From DUQX01 sp050948825 (GTDB taxonomy: Bacteria; Bacillota; Dethiobacteria; DTU022; UBA8154): a stretch of 64,000 nt of DNA. Shown in pieces: positions 7,622-16,895 of this stretch. The stretch spans positions 62,001 through 126,000 of the forward strand of contig JBMNEO010000007.1 in the NCBI GenBank assembly GCA_050948825.1, read 5' to 3'. The notes beneath the pieces are model-generated. The model was given only the letters and a program-made list of their open reading frames with translations, did no database searches and was not told where the DNA came from. Positions within the stretch are counted from its first letter, which is position 1, and the number at the start of each line of letters is the position of its first letter. Made by a program: the position numbers and the translations under genes.

Positions 7622-9286
7622 ATGAAGAAATATTATGTTTATGATACAACATTAAGAGACGGGGCTCAAAGAGAGGGTATTTCCTTTTCTGTTAGCGACA
7701 AAATAGAGATAGTAGAATTACTGGATGCTTTAGGAATAGACTACATTGAAGGCGGATGGCCAGGTTCCAATCCCAAAGATATCGAGTTTTTTCACCGTTT
7801 AAAGGATTTATCTTTAAAACATGCCAAAGTATCTGCTTTTGGCAGTACCAGGCATGCCCATACAGAGGTAGAAGTAGACGAAAATATTAAAGCTCTGCTG
7901 GAGGCAAAAACACCCGTAGTGACGGTTGTTGGGAAAAGCTGGGACTTTCATGTGACCCAGGCTCTTGGTACCACCCTAGAGGAAAATCTGAGCATGATCG
8001 CCGATACTGTTGCCTATTTAAAAGGAAAGGGTTTGGAGGTTATCTATGATGCGGAGCACTTTTTTGACGGATTTTTTAACAATCATGATTATGCTCTCCA
8101 AACTGTCAGGGTAGCTGCAGATAATGGTGCGGATACTGTTGTATTGTGCGATACTAACGGTGGGACACTGCCACTGGACGTAAAAAAGGTCATTAAGGCT
8201 GTAAAAAAAGAAATCGATGTCCCTCTCGGCATTCATGCCCATAATGATTGCGGAATGGGGGATGCAAATTCAATCATCGCTTTGCAAAGCGGGGCTGTCC
8301 ACGTTCAGGGGACAATAAACGGATACGGGGAAAGGTGTGGGAATGCAGATCTCTGCTGCATAATACCTAATATGTACTTCAAGCTAAACATCAGGAAATA
8401 TAAACCCCAGTTGAAAGAATTAACAAGGATTTCTAAAGTTGTCGCCGAGCTGGCCAATATGATTCCTCTTGACGGGCAGCCATATGTCGGAAGAAATGCT
8501 TTCACACATAAAGGCGGTATCCATGTTGATGCAGTGGTGAAGCATGCCCGTACTTATGAACATGCCAATCCGGAAGAGGTGGGCAATAAACGCCGTATTC
8601 TGGTTTCGGAGCTTTCCGGTAAGAGCAATATTCTCTCCAAGGCCAGGGAAGATGAAATTCAATTGATTAAAAACTATCCGGAGGCGAAAGAAGTACTGTA
8701 TGCGATCAAGAAAATGGAGCATGAAGGATACCAATTTGAAGGGGCTGAAGGTTCTTTCGAGCTGCTTATCTGGAAAACGCTAAAAACTTACAATCCCCTG
8801 TTTAAGCTGGAGGGGTTTCGCGTAATACTGGACAAGGAGCGGTGGGGCAACGATCTCTATATCGAGGCGACGGTAAAACTAAAAGTAGGAAAGAGATCGG
8901 TTCATACCGTTGCCGAGGGGAATGGTCCGGTTAATGCTATGGATAACGCTTTGCGCAAAGCCCTGGAAGAGATTTATCCGGAGATTAAAAATATAAAACT
9001 GGTTGATTATAAAGTGCGGGTGCTTGACGGCAAAGATGGCACAGGGGCAAAGGTGCGGGTATTAATTACCTCTCAAAACGGCAATAAAAGGTGGGGAACA
9101 GTTGGTGTTTCCGAGAATATTATTGAGGCCAGCTGGGTTGCGCTGGTTGACAGCATCGAATATGGTCTGCTCTGCAAGCAAAGCCCGGCGGTGGATGATT
9201 TTAAAAAAGCTATTAACGATATGATCTGGGAGGAAGAGTATATCGATAAGAATGAGCAATTGTTGGATAACTCCGGCAAATTTTAG
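7622..9286 (+). CDS. cimA: (R)-citramalate synthase, LeuA family
   Basis: The enzyme condenses pyruvate with acetyl-CoA to citramalate, the first step of the pyruvate route to isoleucine. It shows the HMGL-type TIM barrel (YDTTLRDGAQREGISFSV at the start, GIHAHNDCGMGDANSI for the metal site), then the LeuA-type regulatory dimer domain at the C-terminus. Its length of 554 residues fits the long bacterial CimA type rather than 2-isopropylmalate synthase, which lacks the early GGWPGSNPKD segment. ATG 7622 is chosen because GGAGG (7611-7615) sits 6 bases upstream; the ATG at 7598 has none. It is the first gene after its own promoter, with a UROD/MetE-like gene 29 bases downstream. Confidence 0.85.
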   Translation: MKKYYVYDTTLRDGAQREGISFSVSDKIEIVELLDALGIDYIEGGWPGSNPKDIEFFHRLKDLSLKHAKVSAFGSTRHAHTEVEVDENIKALLEAKTPVVTVVGKSWDFHVTQALGTTLEENLSMIADTVAYLKGKGLEVIYDAEHFFDGFFNNHDYALQTVRVAADNGADTVVLCDTNGGTLPLDVKKVIKAVKKEIDVPLGIHAHNDCGMGDANSIIALQSGAVHVQGTINGYGERCGNADLCCIIPNMYFKLNIRKYKPQLKELTRISKVVAELANMIPLDGQPYVGRNAFTHKGGIHVDAVVKHARTYEHANPEEVGNKRRILVSELSGKSNILSKAREDEIQLIKNYPEAKEVLYAIKKMEHEGYQFEGAEGSFELLIWKTLKTYNPLFKLEGFRVILDKERWGNDLYIEATVKLKVGKRSVHTVAEGNGPVNAMDNALRKALEEIYPEIKNIKLVDYKVRVLDGKDGTGAKVRVLITSQNGNKRWGTVGVSENIIEASWVALVDSIEYGLLCKQSPAVDDFKKAINDMIWEEEYIDKNEQLLDNSGKF

Positions 9287-9315
9287 AAGGAAGCTCGGCG
9301 GTGAAGGAGGCGCTA

Positions 9316-10395
9316 ATGAAAAAGAAAGTGAGCTTTTTATTCGGTTTGGCAACCGCTATTGGGAGTATGCCTCATCAGGATATAGATGTTGCGTTAGAGT
9401 TGATTAAAGATACACTCTGTTCCGGGCCGCACTGGCCTCAGTTGCCGAAACTTGGGAGAGAAGAAACTTTTGTCCGGCAATATTTGTCTCCGTTGTTGAA
9501 GTTGGGGATTATGGATATAGGGAAGGGGGAGACCCCCTTTTTTTGTAACGGGCGTAATGATTGGCTGCAAAAAATGGAGCGCTTTTATAGCCTTTATCTT
9601 GATTGCGATCAAGAAGGGGTACAAAAAGATACTTCTCTTTCCATCTTTGCTTTCCCCCGGGAAGCGGCATCGGGTTTTTATAAATTTTTAGAGGAAAAAT
9701 GGGGGAAGTTATCTAGGAAACCGCTTTTTCTTAAAGGTCAGCTGAGCGGACCGCTTTCTATAGGTTTGCAGGTAAATGACGAAAACGGTGTGCCTGCCTT
9801 TTATAGAGACGACCTGCGGGATATAATTACCAAGACCCTTGTTTTAAATGCCCGGCACCAGGTGCGCCTTTTGAAAAAATTTTCGCTTCCGGTAGTAATA
9901 TTTATTGATGAACCGCAATTGCTTTCCTTCGGCCAGTCTACTTATGTTGCGCTTTCCAGAGAACATATTTCTAAGAGCATCGGTGAGGTTGTTTCAGTTA
10001 TAAACGCCGAGGGCGCTTATGCCGGTGTTCACTGCTGTTCCGGCATAGACTGGTCGATAATATTTGAACTGCCCCTGCAAATAGTGAGTTTTGATGCCTA
10101 TGATTATTTTGAATCGCTGCTGGTTTACAGCGATGCAATCGATGCTTTTTTAAAAAATGGAGGCTGTTTGGCCTGGGGTCTTGTACCGACCTCAGAAGCT
10201 ATAGAGAAGGAAAACACCCTTTCTTTAAAGGAGAGGTTTTATGAAGGCATAGCCCGCCTTGCACGAAGAGGGGTTAGCCCTGAACTGCTTTCCAGGCAGT
10301 ATCTTTTGACCCCGAGCTGTGGAGCCGGCACTCTTTCGGTTGCAGAATGTGAAAAGGTATATCGCATTACCTCAGAGTTACAAAAATTTCTATAG
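9316..10395 (+). CDS. MetE/UROD-superfamily protein of unknown substrate
   Basis: Residues show a (beta-alpha)8 barrel of the methionine synthase/uroporphyrinogen decarboxylase superfamily: GLATAIGSMPHQDI near the start, KGQLSGPLSIGLQV, VIFIDEPQL, and AGVHCCSGIDWSI with a possible zinc-binding His-Cys pair. The C-terminal TPSCGAGTLSV segment supplies a further Cys, as in MetE-type enzymes that bind zinc to activate a thiol. A methyl transfer role is therefore likely, but the substrate is not known. ATG 9316 follows AAGGAGG by 5 bases; the GTG at 9301 overlaps the site. Confidence 0.65.
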   Translation: MKKKVSFLFGLATAIGSMPHQDIDVALELIKDTLCSGPHWPQLPKLGREETFVRQYLSPLLKLGIMDIGKGETPFFCNGRNDWLQKMERFYSLYLDCDQEGVQKDTSLSIFAFPREAASGFYKFLEEKWGKLSRKPLFLKGQLSGPLSIGLQVNDENGVPAFYRDDLRDIITKTLVLNARHQVRLLKKFSLPVVIFIDEPQLLSFGQSTYVALSREHISKSIGEVVSVINAEGAYAGVHCCSGIDWSIIFELPLQIVSFDAYDYFESLLVYSDAIDAFLKNGGCLAWGLVPTSEAIEKENTLSLKERFYEGIARLARRGVSPELLSRQYLLTPSCGAGTLSVAECEKVYRITSELQKFL

Positions 10396-10436
10396 GAAAC
10401 GTTTCTTGATCATAACTAAGGAAGGAGGTTTTTTTA

Positions 10437-11504
10437 TTGAGCGAAAACAAATACGATCTACAAAATTTACTTAAGAAATTAACAGAAGATAACGGCGCTT
10501 CGGGTTATGAAGGAAGTATTGCAAAGATAATTGCAGATGCCTTTGCGCCTTATATAGACGACCAGAGGACGGATAACCTGGGAAACCTTATTTTTCTAAA
10601 AAAAGGAAAGGGTGCCGGCGGGCCGAAGGTCCTTTTATGTGCGCATATGGATGAGATAGGGCTAATGATTACAAAGATTGAAGATAATGGGTTTATGAGG
10701 TTTACTTCCCTTGGAGGTTTTGATCCGCGGACCCTTCCAGGACAGGAAGTTGTCATTCGCGGAAGAGAACCTCTCGAAGGGATAATAGGTATAAAGCCAC
10801 CCCACCTTTTTGAAAATGATGAAAAAGGGAAGGGGGCAGAGATGGAAGATCTGTTTATAGATACCGGCCTTTCGGAAACAACAGTACGCAGAGAGATAAA
10901 AGTAGGAACTGTTGCGGTTATAAAAAGAACTATGCTTACCCTTTTAAACGATTGTTTTACGGGTAAAGCGCTTGATGACCGCGCGGGGGTGGCGGTATTG
11001 TGGATCTGCGCCCGGGAACTGGCCAACCTAAAGCATCAAGCCGATATTTACCTTGTAGCGACTATCCAGGAGGAAGTTGGCACCAGAGGAGCCCTGGTAT
11101 CAGCTTTTGGTGTTTCTCCGGATATCGGAATCGCTGTGGACGTTTGTCACGGGGATTTTCCAGGTGCTCATGAGTATGAAGTTTCTCCACTGGGTAAGGG
11201 GCCTGTAATTACCTGGGGGCCAAACATTCACCCCCAGCTGGCGGAACGGTTGACGGAAACGGCAAAGGAAAATCACCTGCCCCATCAAAAAGACGTTTCT
11301 CCGGGTCCTACGGGTACAGATGCCCGTGCAATTCAGATAAGCCTGGGAGGTATCCCGGCGGGACTTCTCTCTATCCCCCTGCGTTACATGCACACTTCGG
11401 TAGAGCTGGTTAACCTCGAAGATATTAAAGTCGCCGGAAAACTGCTGGCATTTTTCCTGGCCAACCTGCAAGGAGATTTTGTGGAGGGATTATCATGTAT
11501 ATAA
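10437..11504 (+). CDS. M42 family metallo-aminopeptidase, copy 1
   Basis: M42 enzymes (PepA/TET/FrvX type) are cytosolic dodecameric aminopeptidases with two metals. Metal ligands are visible in order: His in LCAHMDEIGL, Asp in LDDRAGVAV, the two Glu in QEEVGTRG, Asp in AVDVCHGDF, and His in YMHTSVEL. The length of 355 residues is normal. The TTG start follows AAGGAGG. It is the first of three tandem paralogues, the next starting 10 bases before its stop, so they are translationally coupled. Confidence 0.85.
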   Translation: MSENKYDLQNLLKKLTEDNGASGYEGSIAKIIADAFAPYIDDQRTDNLGNLIFLKKGKGAGGPKVLLCAHMDEIGLMITKIEDNGFMRFTSLGGFDPRTLPGQEVVIRGREPLEGIIGIKPPHLFENDEKGKGAEMEDLFIDTGLSETTVRREIKVGTVAVIKRTMLTLLNDCFTGKALDDRAGVAVLWICARELANLKHQADIYLVATIQEEVGTRGALVSAFGVSPDIGIAVDVCHGDFPGAHEYEVSPLGKGPVITWGPNIHPQLAERLTETAKENHLPHQKDVSPGPTGTDARAIQISLGGIPAGLLSIPLRYMHTSVELVNLEDIKVAGKLLAFFLANLQGDFVEGLSCI

Positions 11505-12517
11505 AAGAGCTATCCCAGTTGCCCGGTGTTTCAGGCGATGAATCGAGGGTTAGAAATTTTATCAAGGAAAAACTGGTGCAGTGGGGGATAAAAAACCAGA
11601 CCGATTCGATGGGTAATTTATATGCTTTTAAAGAAGGCCGGGGCAAGGGTGAAGATCCCGGTATCATGTTAACAGCACATATGGACGAAGTGGGCCTGAT
11701 GGTCTCTTCTATCGAAAAAAGCGGGCACCTGCGTTTTTACAAAGTAGGAGGCATATATGAGCATACCCTTGTCTCCAAGCCGGTAAGGATAGGCCACCGG
11801 GATATCAGGGGAGTTATCGGTGCCAAAGCGATCCATCTGCAAAAAAGAGATGAGAGGAAAAAAGCCCTGGAAGTTGATAAACTTTATATCGACATCGGTG
11901 CTAAAGACAGGGAGGATGCTGAAAAGGCGGTCAAAATAGGGGACTATGTTTCCTTTGACAGTGAAGCATCAACTATTGAAAACCTGGTGAAAGGAAAGGC
12001 TTTCGATAACAGGGCGGGATGTGCAGCCCTGCTGGAAATACTGCAAAAAGATTATCCCTTTTCTTTTACAGTAGTGTTTACAGTACAGGAGGAAGTTGGT
12101 TCAAGGGGAGCCAGGGCAGCAGCACACAGAGTGAATCCGAGGATAGCTCTGGTCCTTGAAACTACCGGTGCGATGGATATCCCCGGGGTAAAAGAGCAGA
12201 ACAGCTCCGTAGCAATCGGAGCCGGCCCTGCCTTTACTCTGATGGATGATTCTTTTATGGCTCATCCGCAGATACTGGATCGTCTGGTGTTGATTGCCGG
12301 GCAGGAAAAGATCCCCTATCAGTTCCGGCGCTATACCGGCAGTTTTACCGATGCCGGTGCTGTCGCGCTGGCTCACAGCGGTGCGGCTGTCGGCGTAATC
12401 TCTACTCCCTGCAGGTATATTCATACGCCGGTGTCATTGTTATCATTGGAAGATTGGAACCATCTGGTTAATATAATAGATTTATTTATCAGATCAGTAT
12501 CTGAAAAGGGAATATAA
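11495..12517 (+). CDS. M42 family metallo-aminopeptidase, copy 2
   Basis: All landmarks of the family are present: AHMDEVGLM, FDNRAGCAALLE, VQEEVGSRGARAA and the final YIHTPVSLL. The fourth ligand region reads LVLETTGAMD, so the usual Asp is replaced by Glu, as happens in some family members and may alter metal or substrate preference. ATG 11495 overlaps the end of copy 1. Divergence between the copies suggests different peptide specificities, perhaps as subunits of mixed TET particles. Confidence 0.85.
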   Translation: MYIKELSQLPGVSGDESRVRNFIKEKLVQWGIKNQTDSMGNLYAFKEGRGKGEDPGIMLTAHMDEVGLMVSSIEKSGHLRFYKVGGIYEHTLVSKPVRIGHRDIRGVIGAKAIHLQKRDERKKALEVDKLYIDIGAKDREDAEKAVKIGDYVSFDSEASTIENLVKGKAFDNRAGCAALLEILQKDYPFSFTVVFTVQEEVGSRGARAAAHRVNPRIALVLETTGAMDIPGVKEQNSSVAIGAGPAFTLMDDSFMAHPQILDRLVLIAGQEKIPYQFRRYTGSFTDAGAVALAHSGAAVGVISTPCRYIHTPVSLLSLEDWNHLVNIIDLFIRSVSEKGI

Positions 12518-12536
12518 ATGAAAAGGGGTTGTTGAT

Positions 12537-13529
12537 ATGATCGACTTGATAGAAAGGCTAACCGGAACTTTTGGCCCCGCCGGCAGTGAAGGGAAAATAA
12601 GGGCTCTTCTATGTGAAGAGGTGGAAAAGCTAAATCAAAATTATTTCGTGGATACCCTTGGGAATCTGGTTGTTACCGCGGGGGGTAAATCCGGAAAAAA
12701 AATATTAACGGCTGCACATATGGATGAAATAGGTTTAATGGTTACATTTATAGATGAAAACGGCTTTTTACGTTTTACAAATATCGGCGGAGTTTTAAGA
12801 AACACTCTGTTAGGAACGAGGGTTATATTTGAAAATGGAGTTGTTGGTATAATCGGCCAGGAAAAGATTAAAGATGCAAAGGACTTTGGTTTAAATAAGT
12901 TATACATTGATATCGGTGCAAAGGACCGGAACGAAGCACAGAAAATGGTACGCATAGGCAGCCCGGCGGTTTTTCATACTCCCTTTAACAGGCTTGGAGA
13001 AAGGATCGTAGCAAAAACTCTTGATAACCGCATTGGCTGTGCTGTGTTGCTGGAAGTATTAAAAAGGCTTCCTTCTTCCTTGCCGAATGAAGTATATTTT
13101 GTTTTTACGGTCCAGGAAGAGGTTGGGTTAAGAGGGGCCAGGACGGTTTCCTATCGCTTAGAGCCCGATTACGGTCTGGCGGTTGATGTAACAAGGGTGG
13201 GGGATACTCCTGAGCCGGATTATAAGATGGAGGTGTCTCTGGGAAAGGGGCCCGGAGTAAAGATTAAGGATTCATCAGTTATTTGTCACCCGCAGGTTAT
13301 ACAATTAATGATAGAAACGGCGGAAACCAATAATATCCCCTACCAGCTTGAAGTGTTGGAGAAGGGGGGTACCGATGCTGGAGCTATACACCTTTCGAAG
13401 GAAGGTATCCGCTCCGGAGCGCTCTCCATCCCCTGCCGGTATGTTCATTCACCAGGTGAAATGGTGGATCTCAATGATGTCGAAAACAGTGTTTCTTTAT
13501 TGTTGGAGTTATTGAAAAAAAACTGGTAA
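12537..13529 (+). CDS. M42 family metallo-aminopeptidase, copy 3
   Basis: The shortest of the three paralogues (330 residues), with complete metal sites: AHMDEIGLM, LDNRIGCAV, VQEEVGLRGARTV, AVDVTRVGDTPE and YVHSPGEMV. ATG 12537 follows an AAAAGGGG site and lies 19 bases after copy 2. It is the last gene of the unit; the pantothenate promoter begins directly after it. Confidence 0.85.
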   Translation: MIDLIERLTGTFGPAGSEGKIRALLCEEVEKLNQNYFVDTLGNLVVTAGGKSGKKILTAAHMDEIGLMVTFIDENGFLRFTNIGGVLRNTLLGTRVIFENGVVGIIGQEKIKDAKDFGLNKLYIDIGAKDRNEAQKMVRIGSPAVFHTPFNRLGERIVAKTLDNRIGCAVLLEVLKRLPSSLPNEVYFVFTVQEEVGLRGARTVSYRLEPDYGLAVDVTRVGDTPEPDYKMEVSLGKGPGVKIKDSSVICHPQVIQLMIETAETNNIPYQLEVLEKGGTDAGAIHLSKEGIRSGALSIPCRYVHSPGEMVDLNDVENSVSLLLELLKKNW

Positions 13530-13546
13530 AAAAAATAACAAAGTTA

Positions 13547-13575
13547 TTGTATTTGTGCTAATTAAGTGTTAAAAT
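13547..13575 (+). promoter_or_regulatory. Promoter of the pantothenate operon
   Basis: TTGTAT (13547-13552) and TAAAAT (13570-13575) are 17 bases apart. The first coding start is at 13772, so the transcript would carry a leader of about 190 bases. Confidence 0.55.
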
Positions 13576-13720
13576 ATTTTTTGGGCGGGAACACAGTGCC
13601 TGCACCATTGTTGCCAAGGTTAATTAAGGTTAATTAAAGTTTACAACCGGATATTTTTCTGCCTGGAGCCGAATAAAGGACCGGGACAGCAGGTACGTTG
13701 TAATGAATGGAAGTAGTGTG

Positions 13721-13752
13721 CCTTCCTGCCCGCCAGGAAGGTTTTATTATTT
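13721..13752 (+). promoter_or_regulatory. Terminator-like hairpin in the pantothenate leader (possible attenuator)
   Basis: CCTTCCTG (13721-13728) pairs perfectly with CAGGAAGG (13734-13741), loop of 5, followed by TTTTATTATTT. It lies between the promoter and the first gene, so it either ends the upstream transcript or acts as an attenuator. A CCTGG near 13660 could compete for the CCAGG of the hairpin. A short direct repeat of GGTTAATTAA lies upstream in the leader. Confidence 0.55.
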
Positions 13753-13771
13753 AAAAAGGCAGGTTTAATAG

Positions 13772-14644
13772 GTGCGGAAAATAGCTATTATTGGCGCCGG
13801 AAATGTAGGAAAAGTTCTTGGTTGTGCCCTTAATAAAAAAGGTTACAGGATAACTTCGGCTTTTTCCAGATCGGAAAAGTCAAGGGAAATGGCTGCAAAT
13901 TTATTTCAATGTCCTGTTTACAGCGAACCCGAAAAGGCTGCTTATGAAGCGGATGTCGTCTTTTTAACCACCCCGGATCGCGTTATTGAAGAAGTATGTG
14001 CATCGATAGCGTTAAAAAAGGGATTCAGAAAGGGACAGGTTGTTTTGCATACCAGCGGCGCCCATAGCTCAACCATATTAATTCCTGCCAGGGATATGGG
14101 GGCAGATGTCCTTTCATTCCACCCCCTGCAAACCTTTCCGGAGCTTGAGGCCGGTTTGCGTTCCCTGCCGGGTACATTTTTTGCCGTAGAGGGGGATGAA
14201 AAGGCTTTACCCCTTGCTGAGGAACTGGTTGTTGCCATGGAAGGTAAGATGCTTACTATACCTACAGAGATGAAACCGCTTTATCATGCGGCGGCATGTG
14301 TGGCCTGCAATTATTTGGTATCACTTATGGATGTGGCCTTAAGGATGTACAGGGTTATGGATATTTCTCCTGAAAAAGCATTTGAAGCACTTTCTCCATT
14401 AATTTTTAGCACAATGGGCAATATAAAAGCACTGGGACCTGAAAAGGCTTTGACAGGCCCGGTATCACGGGGCGACAGTTCTACGATCAGCTCCCATATT
14501 GATATCATGCGGAGGCTGACACCGGAACTCCTTCCGCTGTACCGGTCCCTGGGGCTCTATACAGTGGATCTTGCCCTTAAAAAGGGTACGCTCGATAAAG
14601 AAGGAGAAGAAAAAATCAAAAAATTGCTAGGAGGATTAAAATGA
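13772..14644 (+). CDS. Rossmann-fold/DUF2520 dehydrogenase-like protein of the pantothenate operon
   Basis: The N-terminus has a dinucleotide-binding motif (IAIIGAGNVGKVLG), and the rest matches the DUF2520 pattern: LSFHPLQTFPE, then YHAAACVACNYLVSLMDVA. The fold resembles ketopantoate reductase and prephenate dehydrogenase families. It overlaps panB by 4 bases and precedes panB-panC-panD, while no panE is seen here, so it is a candidate for the missing ketopantoate reductase step; this is inference from position. The GTG start has only a weak site (AGGCAGG). Confidence 0.7.
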   Translation: MRKIAIIGAGNVGKVLGCALNKKGYRITSAFSRSEKSREMAANLFQCPVYSEPEKAAYEADVVFLTTPDRVIEEVCASIALKKGFRKGQVVLHTSGAHSSTILIPARDMGADVLSFHPLQTFPELEAGLRSLPGTFFAVEGDEKALPLAEELVVAMEGKMLTIPTEMKPLYHAAACVACNYLVSLMDVALRMYRVMDISPEKAFEALSPLIFSTMGNIKALGPEKALTGPVSRGDSSTISSHIDIMRRLTPELLPLYRSLGLYTVDLALKKGTLDKEGEEKIKKLLGGLK

Positions 14645-15483
14645 CTGTCAATCGTTTTACAACCCTGGAACTGAAAGAAATGAAACAGAGGAAAGAAAAA
14701 ATTACGATGATTACCGCTTATGATTATCCTACAGCGCAGATCGCTGACGAAGCCGGAGTGGAGACTATTCTTGTTGGGGACTCCCTGGGGAATGTGGTGC
14801 TGGGTTACGATAATACCCTTGCTGTTACCTTAAACGATATGATTCATCATGGCAAGGCGGTAGTCAGAGGCAGTAAAAGGGCTTTTGTAATCATTGATAT
14901 GCCGTTTTTGACATACCAGATAAACAGCGAGGATGCCCTGCGCAATGCCGGAAGAATCATCCAGGAAACAGGGGCACAGGGGTTAAAGCTGGAAGGCGGA
15001 GTGGAAATTGCTGAAGCTGTAAAGGGCATTACTTCAGCGGGTATACCTGTTGTGGGCCATTTGGGCCTGACACCTCAATCGGTTGGACAGCTCGGAGGTT
15101 ATAAAGTTCAGGGGAAAGATCCGCAGGTAGCGCGGAAAATGATTAAAGATGCCCTGACCCTGGAAGATGCCGGTGCTTTTATGGTCGTCCTGGAGTGTAT
15201 ACCCTGGCAGCTGGGTAAGGTAATAACTGAAAAGCTATCAATACCCGTAATCGGGATCGGAGCTGGAGCGCATTGTGACGGCCAGGTTCTGGTTTTTCAC
15301 GATGTTATGGGCATCTATGCGGGTAAAAGGCCGAAGTTTGTAAAACAATATGCTGCAGCAAGAGATGAAATGAAAAAAGGTGTTGAAGCTTATATTTCCG
15401 AAGTCAGGGAGGGTACTTATCCTGAAGAAAAACATACTTTCACCATGTCTGAGGAGATCCTGGAGATTGCGCTGAAGGAATAA
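14641..15483 (+). CDS. panB: 3-methyl-2-oxobutanoate hydroxymethyltransferase
   Basis: PanB transfers a hydroxymethyl group from methylene-tetrahydrofolate to 2-oxoisovalerate, giving ketopantoate. Family motifs are present throughout: MITAYDYPTAQIADEAG, VGDSLGNVVLGYDNTL, VVGHLGLTPQSV and IGIGAGAHCDGQVLV. The length of 280 residues is normal. Its ATG overlaps the stop of the DUF2520 gene (ATGA), indicating coupled translation. Confidence 0.95.
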   Translation: MTVNRFTTLELKEMKQRKEKITMITAYDYPTAQIADEAGVETILVGDSLGNVVLGYDNTLAVTLNDMIHHGKAVVRGSKRAFVIIDMPFLTYQINSEDALRNAGRIIQETGAQGLKLEGGVEIAEAVKGITSAGIPVVGHLGLTPQSVGQLGGYKVQGKDPQVARKMIKDALTLEDAGAFMVVLECIPWQLGKVITEKLSIPVIGIGAGAHCDGQVLVFHDVMGIYAGKRPKFVKQYAAARDEMKKGVEAYISEVREGTYPEEKHTFTMSEEILEIALKE

Positions 15484-15536
15484 CCTTTGTTGGTTGTGGT
15501 TGTTTTTTCTAATTAGTATTCCGGGGGGAGAGCTTG

Positions 15537-16382
15537 TTGGAAATAATCAAGGATATTGCCAGATTACGGGAGAAGATCCGCGAAGTAAAGAAAAAGGGAT
15601 TGAGTATTGGGTTTGTACCTACCATGGGGTATTTACACGAGGGGCATCTTTCTTTGATGAAAGCCGCTAAAAAAGAAAATGATTTTATGGCGATCAGTAT
15701 TTTTGTTAACCCTCTGCAGTTCGGGGCGGGAGAAGATTTTGAAGAATACCCCCGGGATCTTACCAGGGACGAAATGCTCGCCCGTTCGACGGGCTGTGAT
15801 CTTATTTTTTCGCCTTCGGTGAAGGAAATGTATCCTTCCGGTTATGGAACGTTCGTTGAGGTTAAAAAACTAACGGAAGGCCTCTGCGGTGCATCCCGGC
15901 CGGGACATTTTCTCGGTGTTACCACTGTGGTAACCAAGCTCTTTAATCTGCTTAGACCCGATCGCGTTTATTTTGGTCAAAAAGATGCCCAGCAGGCTTT
16001 TGTGCTTAAGAAAATGGTTAATGATTTAAATATGGATCTGGAGTTTATTGTTCTGCCCACCTTTAGGGAAGATGACGGTTTGGCGATGAGTTCCCGCAAT
16101 AAATATCTGATGCCCGAACAGAGAAAAGAGGCTGCAGTACTATATAAAAGTTTGAAACAGGCCCGCAAGTTGGTCGTTGAAGGGGAAAGGAATGTCGAAG
16201 TAATTAAAAAAGTGATATCCGATATAATCTCTGAAGCTGGACATGCCCAAATTGAATATATAGAAATAGTTGATACGCAAAATCTGCGTTCCCTTCACAT
16301 GTTAAAAGGTGAATGTCTGATTGCCCTTGCCGTTAAATTTGGCCAAACCAGATTAATTGATAATATAATTCTGGAGGTGTAA
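15537..16382 (+). CDS. panC: Pantothenate synthetase
   Basis: PanC joins pantoate and beta-alanine with ATP. The HIGH-like signature is in VPTMGYLHEGHLSLM, and QFGAGEDFEEYPRD and YFGQKDAQQ are also typical, as is the KMSKS-like MSSRNKYL. Two TTG codons at 15534 and 15537 could start it; 15537 is better spaced from GGGGGGAG (15523-15530). It lies 53 bases after panB and just before panD. Confidence 0.95.
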   Translation: MEIIKDIARLREKIREVKKKGLSIGFVPTMGYLHEGHLSLMKAAKKENDFMAISIFVNPLQFGAGEDFEEYPRDLTRDEMLARSTGCDLIFSPSVKEMYPSGYGTFVEVKKLTEGLCGASRPGHFLGVTTVVTKLFNLLRPDRVYFGQKDAQQAFVLKKMVNDLNMDLEFIVLPTFREDDGLAMSSRNKYLMPEQRKEAAVLYKSLKQARKLVVEGERNVEVIKKVISDIISEAGHAQIEYIEIVDTQNLRSLHMLKGECLIALAVKFGQTRLIDNIILEV

Positions 16383-16385
16383 GCT

Positions 16386-16751
16386 TTGTGGAGGACAATG
16401 TGTAAATCCAAAATTCATAGAGCTACTGTCACAGATGCAAATTTAAATTATATCGGCAGTATTACTATTGACGAGGAATTAATGGAAAAAGCTGATATTC
16501 TTCCTTATGAAAAGGTGCAGGTGGTAAACAATAATAATGGTGCACGTCTGGAAACTTATGTTATCAAGGGGGAACGCGGTAAAGGGGTAATATGCCTCAA
16601 CGGGGCTGCTGCACGTCTTGTCCAGCCTGGGGATACAGTTATCATTATCAGTTATGCTCAATATTCCCGGGAAGAACTCCAGGATTATCGGCCGCTAGTG
16701 TTATTTGTAAATGAAAAGAATCAGATTATACAAATTGCCGCGGAAGGTTAG
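16386..16751 (+). CDS. panD: Aspartate 1-decarboxylase precursor
   Basis: PanD makes beta-alanine from aspartate. The protein shows the conserved KSKIHRATVTDANLNYIGS start; self-cleavage between Gly24 and Ser25 would form the pyruvoyl group. The length of 121 residues is normal. TTG 16386, 5 bases after GGAGGTG, gives the family-typical N-terminus (M-W-R-T-M); ATG 16398 would shorten it. The gene follows panC by 3 bases and completes the operon. Confidence 0.95.
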   Translation: MWRTMCKSKIHRATVTDANLNYIGSITIDEELMEKADILPYEKVQVVNNNNGARLETYVIKGERGKGVICLNGAAARLVQPGDTVIIISYAQYSREELQDYRPLVLFVNEKNQIIQIAAEG

Positions 16752-16818
16752 GCGCATTATTTGCACCTAACTATATTACCGGCGAAATATTTTACCGCCG
16801 GACTGCCGGAGCGAGTTG

Positions 16819-16847
16819 TTTACACTTTTTAATAATTATGCTATAAT
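16819..16847 (+). promoter_or_regulatory. Strong promoter for glutamate 2,3-aminomutase
   Basis: TTTACA (16819-16824) and a perfect TATAAT (16842-16847) are 17 bases apart, ending about 48 bases before the start codon. Confidence 0.75.
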
Positions 16848-16895
16848 CAAAATAATTTTTAAATTACATTTTGTTGGTTAGTACGGAGGTTTATG

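Noticed and set aside
13575..13771. T-box riboswitch in the pantothenate leader
   Set aside because: The conserved T-box sequence and specifier stem are not present.
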